A stretch of DNA of 64,000 nucleotides from Bretschneidera sinensis (Eukaryota; Streptophyta; Magnoliopsida; Brassicales; Akaniaceae): NCBI GenBank assembly GCA_023935145.1, contig CM043697.1, positions 54,476,001-54,540,000 of the forward strand, written 5' to 3'. The notes beneath the pieces are model-generated. The model saw nothing but the letters and a program-made list of their open reading frames with translations. It did no database searches and was not told the DNA's origin. Position numbers and translations under genes: made by a program. Within the stretch, counting starts at the first letter, position 1, and each line of letters opens with the position of its first letter. Positions 57,027 through 64,000 of this stretch are shown here, one piece after another.

Positions 57027-58230
57027 GTTAGTGAATTGATGAAAACAAGGTTCGTAAGAGAAAGCATAAGTCCTTGTGCTATTCCGGTGATTTTGGTTCC
57101 TAAAAAGGATGGGATGTGAAGAATGTGCGTTGATTGCTGAGCAGTCAACAATATAACGGTAAAGTATCGACATCCTATTCGTCGCTTAGATGATATGCTA
57201 GATGAACTGCATAGTGCTTGTGTATTTTCTAAGATTGATTTAAAAAGTGGATATCATTAAATAAGAATGAAAGAGGGTGATGAATGGAAAACTGCTTTTA
57301 AAACAAAATATGGTTTATATGAGTGGTTAGTTATGCCATTTGGATTAACAAATGCACCGAGTACCTTCATGAGATTAATAAACCATGTTTTGAGAGCTTT
57401 TATAGGCAGATTCTTTGTTGTTTATTTTGATGATATTCTCATTTATAGCCCAAACTTAGATGATCATGTTGTGCATTGAAAATCAGTTTTGGATATACTT
57501 AGAAAAGAGAAGTTGTTTGCTAGCTTAAAGAAGTGCACCTTTTGCACCGACAAGCTTGTGTTTCTTGGTTTTGTTGTGAGTGCACAAGGAATACAGGTTG
57601 ATGAAGAGAAGTTTCATGCAATTAAAGAATGGCCAAGTGCCACGAGTGTAGGTCAAGTTCGTAGTTTTCACGGACTTGCTAGTTTTTATAGGAGGTTCGT
57701 GAAAGACTTTAGCAGTATTGCCGCACCACTTACCGAAGTCATCAAGAAGAACGTTGGATTCAAATGGGGAGACAAGCAAGAGAAGGCATTCCAATTGATC
57801 AAAGGGAAATTAACTCATGCTCCTTTACTTGCTTTGCCTGATTTTACTAAAACGTTTGAAATTGAATGTGATGCTTCAGGTTTGGGTATCGACGCAGTTC
57901 TTATGCAAGGAGGAAGACCAATCGCATATTTCAGTGAGAAATTAAGTGGGGCAACTTTAAACTACCCTACTTATGATAAAGAATTTCATGCGTTGGTTCG
58001 AGCATTGGAAACATGGCAACACTATCTTTGGCTTAAGGAGTTCGTGATTCACACCGATCATGAGTCCTTGAAGCATTTAAAAGTTCAACACAAGTTAAGT
58101 AGGAGACATGCACAATGGGTAGAATTCATCGAGACATTTGCATATGTCATTCGATATAAGCAAGGTAAGGAAAACATCGTTGCAGATGCACTTTCTCGAA
58201 GGTACGTATTAATTTCTACTCTTAATGCAA
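57027..58230 (+). pseudogene. Reverse transcriptase and RNase H of element D
   Basis: [44 protein letters not shown] and catalytic YFDD at 57423-57434. Stops at about 57117, 57138, 57258 and 57477. RNase H (about 57850-58200): [56 protein letters not shown]. From 57489 to 58796 the frame is fully open, 435 residues, through RNase H into integrase. Confidence 0.9.
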
Positions 58231-59678
58231 AATTACTTGGTTTTGAGTACATTAAGGAATTGTATTCTTCAGACAATGATTTTTGTGAGAAGTTTCGGGC
58301 TTGTGAGAAAAACGCAGTAGGTAAGTTCTTTAGGCACAAAGGTTTCTTATTTTGGGAGAATAAGTTGTGTGTACCAAATTTCTCTTTGCATGATTTATTA
58401 GTAAGAGAATCCCATGGAGGAGGTTTAATGGGTCACTTTGGAGTTGCTAAGACCTTAGCCGTTTTACAAGAACACTTCTATTGGCCACACATGAAAAGAG
58501 ATATTGAGAGAATTTGTGGTAGATGTGTCACATGTAGGCAGGCAAAATCTCGAGTGCAACCCCATGGTTTATACCCACCACTGCCCATTCCTAGTGAGCC
58601 TTGGATAGATATTTCGATGAACTTTGTGTTAGGTTTACCTAGGTCTAAATGTGGTAGAGACTCATTTTTTGTGGTTGTGGATAGAATTTCTAAGATGATG
58701 CATTTTATTCCATGTCACAAAACTGATGATGCTTCCAATGTTGCTAATTTGCTCTTTAGAGAAATTGTAAGATTACATGGTATGCCAGAACAATAGTTTC
58801 GAATAGAGATGCTAAGTTCTTGAGTTACTTTTGGAAGACTTTGTGGTGTAAGTTAGGGACTAAGCTATTGTTTTCTACTACTTGTCACCCATAAACTGAT
58901 GGTTAAACTGAAGTAGTGATGTCTACTTTGTTGAGGGCTATTATTAAACAGAACATCAAAACTTGGGAAGAATGTTTACTACATGTTGAGTTTGCTTATA
59001 ATTGTACTGCTCAGTCTGCTACTAAGTTTTCACCATTTGAAATTGTTTATGGTTTTAATCCTTTAACTCCATTGGATTTAACGCCATTACCTATGTCTGA
59101 ACGTGCTAATTTGGATAGAAAAAAAAAAGGCTAAATTTGTTAAGCAGATACATGAGAAGGCAAGACTAAACGTTGAGAGGAAAACGGAAAAATATGCAAA
59201 ACAAGTTAACAAAGGTCGCTGACAGCTGATTTTTCAACCCAGAGATTGGGTTTGGTTACACATGAGGAAAGAAAGATTTTCGACACAAATGCGTTCAAAG
59301 TTACTTCCTAAAAGAGATTGGCCTTTTCAAGTCCTTGAGCGCATCAATGACAATGCATACAAATTGGATTTGCCAGGTGAGTACAATGTTAGTGCCACTT
59401 TTAATGTTTCTAATTTAGGCCCTTTTGATGTAGGTGATGATTTGAGGACAAATCTTTCTCAAGAGGAAGGGAATGATGAGGACATGGCTAACAAATGGGA
59501 GGCAGATCCTATTCAAGTTCCAATTGGTCCAGTTACAAGGGCTCGAGCTAAAAGGTTCAAGGAAACTCTTAATGGGCTGATTCAACACATTTGGGCTAAG
59601 AATCATCTTTGGGGACCCAAGGATGATGCTATACGTGATCCACAAGGATGTGTTTCCATAATTCAAGCTTTGCAATAA
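58231..59678 (+). pseudogene. Integrase and C-terminal tail of element D (runs into 3' LTR)
   Basis: HHCC finger [29 protein letters not shown] (about 58410-58540). Core: [15 protein letters not shown] (first Asp), then a one-base insertion near 58785 ahead of VSNRDAKF (second Asp), and the Glu in the degraded G.TEVV block near 58905. An extra A in the A-run at 59119-59128 restores the frame. C-terminus: WVWLHMRKERF, PFQVLERINDNAYKLDLPGE. The last ~67 codons lie inside the 3' LTR (WEADPIQVPIGPVTRARAKR) and end at TAA 59676. No classical chromodomain is seen; the tail may be the CR-type targeting domain of CRM elements (inference). Confidence 0.85.
59461..59473 (+). other. Polypurine tract of D, inside coding sequence
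   Basis: AAGAGGAAGGGAA immediately before the 3' LTR, at the same time codons for QEEGN of the integrase tail. Confidence 0.8.
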
Positions 59679-60243
59679 TCTAGCAACTCAAGATTGTGAA
59701 TTAAAATCTTTGTTTTCCAAAATTGGAGACGTACTCACTTTGGTTGGCTCATAAAGGAAAATGACTGGCTGCAATTTTTCTTATTATCTTTTTTTTTTAA
59801 TTGTTCCCTTATTAATTTAATTGCTGAATTGTAAGGCTTGCATGCCAATTTAGGTACTTTCTTTTTTTGGATTTTAGGTTACCAGAATTGAATTTAGGTT
59901 TGTTTCCTATTCCTTAGTTTCTTTTTTCTAATTGGTTACGAATTCTCATGTATTTAAATAGATATTGGCTTTTTTGAATAACACAATTCAGATTTAATTC
60001 ATACTTTGTGAGAGAAAATTCTCTTTGGTTCTTTTATAACTTCTAAACTTATCGGAGTTTCCGTGGCGTTCATCTTTGACTTAGCAATCAATCCTTCCAT
60101 AATTGATTGTGGTGTCTTCATTATACCAAGGTTCTTGCTTCAATATAAGCAACGGGTCGCGGTCTCACATAAATCTCCTTCTAGATGATCTTGTAAGCCT
60201 TCTTGATCCATCAAGTTCTTGGTTCTTGGCATGGATCATATCA
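59474..60243 (+). repeat. 3' LTR of element D
   Basis: 770 bp, TGATGAGGACATGGC...GATCATATCA, nearly collinear with the 5' LTR. The first 205 bases are coding. Confidence 0.95.
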
Positions 60244-60248
60244 CCCAT

Positions 60249-61369
60249 ACTGTGCAACCAATAATGACCACCATTTCACTCTGTGGTATCTCTGATGAAA
60301 TAATCCCATAAAGAAAGTCTCGCATCATAATGTTATATGTCATTGTTGTTCTCTAAGACAAAAATGATCCAAACCAAACAATCCGAAAAAAAAAATGTTA
60401 ATAAAAGGGCACGTGATTGATATCCTCATCATACGGATTGGAAAAGACACAACATCCTTAATTTGTAGGAGACATGTATGCCTCTTTTGAATAGTTCCTT
60501 TCCCACGAGAAGACCAAGGATACTATACATGTCCCTGATGATGGAAAATGTGTTTTGACATAAAAGTGCTTAGCATAATTTATATGTGCACTAATGAGGC
60601 TTTGAGCTATGGGTTAATTTAGACTATATAAAAAAATCTGTTTTCTCATTTTTTTTATCATGCATTTAATATGACTAAAAATTATAAGGGAATCACTAAA
60701 TATACACGTGTTGACACTATTGATTTTTCTGCCATGCCACAATCTAGACCAATATGTAATTTTATACCTATTTGGATACTCTCTATTATGGTGAGAATTG
60801 AAATGAAGGTCAAGATTATGGTGAGATTAAATGTCACCATAATAAACATGGATTTCGATATTTTCTATTTTATAATGTAGCATTTAATCTTATCATGAAC
60901 TTGATTCTACTTTAATTCTCAAATGGAAAAGATCTAAATCCGTTTTATACATAAAATGGGGGTATAAAATGAGAAGACAAGAAGATAAAAATGGAGCAAG
61001 TACTTCAAAGAATGATCAAAAGATTAACAAGTACACAAGTAGTGGAGTCTTGAAGCACATGTATTTGGATTAATTGAGGAATTCTCCCTCTAAGGCCGAT
61101 GGAGTGCAAGAGTTGGTTTTCTTTTTTCTTTTGCCAATTTCCATGTGGCATCTTCTTATTGGTTTGATAGTTACGTAGGTTAGTAGAAATTATTTCTTTT
61201 ACTTGTTTGGTAGACATATGTAATACATGTATCATGTTTTTATAGATTAGATAGTTATTTCCAAGTGGTGGGAAGTGTCCTAAACCTCTGTACCCTATGA
61301 GTAGCTGTAATATAACTTAAGAGTAGAAGTAGTTATCAGAACCAGTTGTTACTACTAAGTATTAGGACT
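60249..61369. other. Host-type DNA with a foldback element, no gene
   Basis: The left ~80 bp continue the minus-strand frame cut by D. Otherwise AT-rich without a supported gene. Confidence 0.5.
60765..60960. mobile_element. Possible foldback MITE
   Basis: GAGAATTGAAATGAAGGTCAAG..GGTGAGATTAAATG (60812-60852) pairs with CATTTAATCTTATCATGAAC..CTTTAATTCTC (60882-60921); weaker pairing extends outward (TTTTATACC with TTTATACATAAAA). Ends and target duplication are not defined. Confidence 0.5.
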
Positions 61370-61882
61370 TGTTGGTACAAATTATAATAATTTGCTTGAG
61401 ATAGAAATTAAAAAGATTTAAGAAAATTTAATAGGTTATGTAGTAATGGACTGAGGCACGACACTCGCTCTCTTTAAGGTGATTCAAGCCACTACGAGAG
61501 TCACTTCTCAACTAGTGCAACAGGACCACTAACTTGTCACCCAAAAGATACAACAACACAACTTTACTACACTATATAACTCTCTCGATTTTGCACTAAA
61601 AGGAGAGCTCAAAGCTCCATAAAATATACCTTTCTTTGTCGAAAAAATAAAAGAACAACAAAATGAGAATAAAAGCCCTTATAAGACTGAAGTGGATTGA
61701 GGTGTGTCTAAAAGACTCTCATGCAAGCCATATATAGAGGCTTAGAGGGTTAGGGGTTAGTGGGAATAGAGTTATGTATATTGTGTAACTTAATGTAACT
61801 CTCACATATAAAACATTCCCACTAAAAATCTCCATTCTCCCATATTAAGTGCATATTTAATTTTTTATTAAAATATCTAACA
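61370..61882 (-). repeat. LTR of a minus-strand retrotransposon F (513 bp)
   Basis: Plus-strand ends TGTTGGTACAAATT and ATATCTAACA, both fitting TG..CA. TTCTCCCATAAA follows, which reversed is a purine-rich tract TTTATGGGAGAA, so this should be the 3' LTR of an element on the minus strand. A TATA-like box on the minus strand lies near 61730-61737. No second copy lies in the window, so the call rests on end structure. Confidence 0.6.
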
Positions 61883-64000
61883 TTCTCCCATAAATTTTTG
61901 GATAAAGATAGACCATTATGCATTATGAATGTGTGCTCTACATTGAACCTTCACTTAATGATTTAGCAATTCCTATTCCAGAACAAGTAGTGGACCAAAT
62001 CTTGAACTATAGTTGCTTAAGAGAGATAGGATATTGCTTCACATATATACGAGTCTAGGTATCGATATGAGCTTTATTGGCCAGTATGTTACGACATTGT
62101 GCTTATCCTAGTTTCATGAGTGATATATAGAACAAATCAAGTTGTCTTAAGAAGCAGCCTAACTTCGATGCTCACATAGGTGAAATCCATCAAGGATGCT
62201 CTTGTAATTATAAAACACCACTCATAAGAGCTATGAATTTTCATTAAGATTTTAAAACCTCAACCTCTCATTTCATTATAGGATACATACACTAACACCT
62301 TAGGACTTGTAACCGGGAAAAAGTCACCGAGCAACCATAAATGGAGTTTTCTTTCTGAAGGGATCTTTGAGTGGTCCAGTAGATGAAACTTTCAAGCCCG
62401 AGGGAAACACTGAGCAATCGTAGGGGTGACTTTCAAAACCTGAAGGAGACTCTAAGCATTCTGATAAGTGCTTAGATATTTATATTTAAGCCCCGTAATT
62501 TACATTTGTTAAGCCCTTTGTTTACATATTTTATTCCATTTTACTTCCTTTTTGTGTTTTTGTGTTTTTATAGGTTTTTGGAATAAAGGAAGCATTTTGG
62601 AACTCAAAGAACAAAAGCTAGAAAGCTGGTGTTTGCCTAGTGCGATCGAGTGCACCAGGCAGTGCGATCGAGCGCACTAGAACTCATGTGCACAAGAAAA
62701 AGGCTCAAGCGCAACCTGCACTCGAGCACAGAAGTCTAGGATCAAGCGCACACGCATCAGTAAAACATTAAAATGACAGTTCCTATTTTGGAAATAATTA
62801 TAGGGTTTTGTTTTTCGAGTTTTAGGGTTTCTAGATGTTCCAAAGCCTTATAAATAGGCCTGTACAACCTAGAGAGGGGGGCTTCCCTTTTGTTTGAGTT
62901 TTAGGTCGGGAGGTCTGAGGCCAGAGGGGATTTTAGAGAAGAATTGACGACTCTTCAATGGAGCTCTCTCGGGTTTCTTCTTTCCTTTATTTTATTATGT
63001 GTAACTAAACTTTTAGTAAGGGCTTGGTTGAAGCCCTAATTATGTTTACTTAATAGTTTAGTATTGGCACCTTTGCGATATTTATGTTGTGATGTTTAAC
63101 TTGATTAATGCCTGTTTTTATTTAAATTCCTCATATGTGTGTGTCTGATCAACGTATGCATGTGGTATGGATTAGTTAGTTGAATCAATTTAGATGACTG
63201 AGTCCTGGGTTCAACAATAGTAACAAAAAAACCCACACTAGGTTCTTGGGTTAATCAACATGGGAAACTGGGAGCGGACCAAGCCCTAGGTCTCGTGTAG
63301 TTGTCGATTTCCACAGATCCTATGCTCTCTTAAGGAACAACTCAGTATACACCATGCTGAATCCCTTAAGAAAGAAAAAAGTTGGAGTATACACCATACC
63401 TAACTTGTTGCTTAGGGAAATCAATAGCTTAAGGAGTGGACCAAGCCCTTAGGTTGACAAACATTAGGTATTCATTACATGAGTAAAGCATTGGCATATT
63501 GTTTTATTGGGGAAAGCATGATTAGTGGTGGATATCAAGTCCCTACGCCTTTATCATTATTATTAATTCAAACCCAATATTTATTTCTCTTTTTTTTTTA
63601 TATTGCGAACTTAATTCTAAAGTTAAATTTACCAATCCCTGTGGAGATGATTTCGCATTTTGCACACTATACTACTAAGTTGACCTCGTGCACTTGCAAG
63701 TAAAACTGTACGATTATTTGCTTATTTATTTAGGTAGATAAATGCACAACACATTCATAGGTGACTTTCACTTTCATGAAAGAATCATTGAACAACCGTA
63801 GGTGGGACTTTTTCCGGAATAGATGCAACCGTGGTGAATCTTTCCACCATTTCTTAAATTGTGTGAGTGGCACGCTTGCAGTCTAATTTATTTTATTTTA
63901 TATTTTACATGCTGAATTTTTTTAATGAAAAACTAGTGTTAATAATTATGTGAATCATAATTATGGAGGAACTCAAGTTTGATATCTTCCAAATTGTTAT
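61883..64000 (-). mobile_element. Non-coding interior of element F (interrupted by solo LTR)
   Basis: No coding frame in 61883-62461 or 63757-64000. Repeated phrases such as GAGCAATCGTAGGGGTGAC and GAACAACCGTAGGTGGGAC occur on both sides of the solo LTR, showing they were contiguous. Probably the region between RNase H and 3' LTR; its genes would lie beyond 64000. Confidence 0.45.
62462..63751 (+). mobile_element. Solo Athila-like LTR
   Basis: 1290 bp, TGATAAGTGCTTAGAT...GCACAACA, same family as the LTRs of A, with a perfect target duplication CATTC (62457-62461 and 63752-63756). TATA box TATAAATA at 62849-62856; GATCGAGCGCA motifs at 62641-62760. No PBS or internal sequence follows, so it is a solo LTR left by LTR-LTR recombination. 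Confidence 0.95.

Larger units (their letters stand above)
53702..60243 (+). mobile_element. Ty3/gypsy element D, CRM-like chromovirus, full length
   Basis: 6542 bp. LTRs 53702-54468 and 59474-60243, initiator tRNA-Met PBS at 54471, and the perfect target duplication CCCAT (53697-53701 and 60244-60248). One polyprotein frame from 54936 to 59678, with many stops and two compensating frameshifts, ends inside the 3' LTR. Overlap of the pol end with the LTR and the RARAKRFKE-type C-terminus point to the CRM (centromeric) lineage; this is inference from memory of the family. Confidence 0.95.

Noticed and set aside
59119..59128. A10 run as a programmed frameshift site in element D
   Set aside because: It only compensates the earlier one-base insertion near 58785; simplest explanation is slippage in a decaying copy.

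Overview
The window is plant nuclear DNA, probably eudicot, from a gene-poor, retrotransposon-rich (heterochromatin-like) region. Composition is AT-rich. Nearly everything recognisable is an LTR retrotransposon of the Ty3/gypsy or Ty1/copia superfamily, with plant primer-binding sites (tRNA-Asp for the Athila-like elements, initiator tRNA-Met for the others). I see no intact host gene, no rRNA or tRNA gene, no CRISPR array and nothing prokaryotic. The species cannot be named from the sequence.

Layout. 1-4473: decayed Tekay-like gypsy polyprotein and probable LTR debris, cut by a truncated Athila-like LTR at 3095. 4474-25298: Athila-like element A, whose integrase gene is split by a second, complete Athila-like element B (11069-20584, 5-bp target duplication CCAGG). 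A carries a ~2-kb extra module after integrase that B lacks. 25299-35783: host-type low-copy DNA with one copy of a segmental duplication, two foldback MITE-like elements, and a small non-autonomous LTR element E (27451-29252, TSD ATATC). 35784-42859: copia element 1, plus strand, TSD CCATT. 43816-51140: copia element 2 of the same family, minus strand, TSD ATTTT. Both copias lie in the second copy of the duplicated host segment. 51146-53701: host-type DNA. 53702-60243: gypsy element D, CRM-like, TSD CCCAT, whose polyprotein frame runs into its own 3' LTR. 60249-64000: host-type DNA, then the 3' LTR and non-coding interior of a minus-strand LTR element F, interrupted by a solo Athila-like LTR (62462-63751, TSD CATTC).

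For each full element the usual set is visible: LTRs, PBS, gag, protease, RT, RNase H, integrase (gypsy order; integrase before RT in copia), polypurine tract, LTR. All polyprotein genes carry stop codons and/or frameshifts, often a CAA, CAG, CGA or TGG codon turned into a stop, as expected for methylated, silenced copies decaying by C-to-T change. None looks able to make a full polyprotein by itself.

The most interesting points are: palindrome arrays (CTTGCGATCGATCGCAAG type) just upstream of the TATA box in the Athila LTRs; a conserved perfect hairpin with three polypurine-like tracts in the Athila 3' regions; coding sequence of element D inside its LTR; two same-family copias facing each other as a ~7-kb inverted repeat and sharing one nonsense codon; and a local duplication whose two copies were hit by different elements, giving natural empty sites. 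I found no clearly new biological system; these are the best candidates for a second look.
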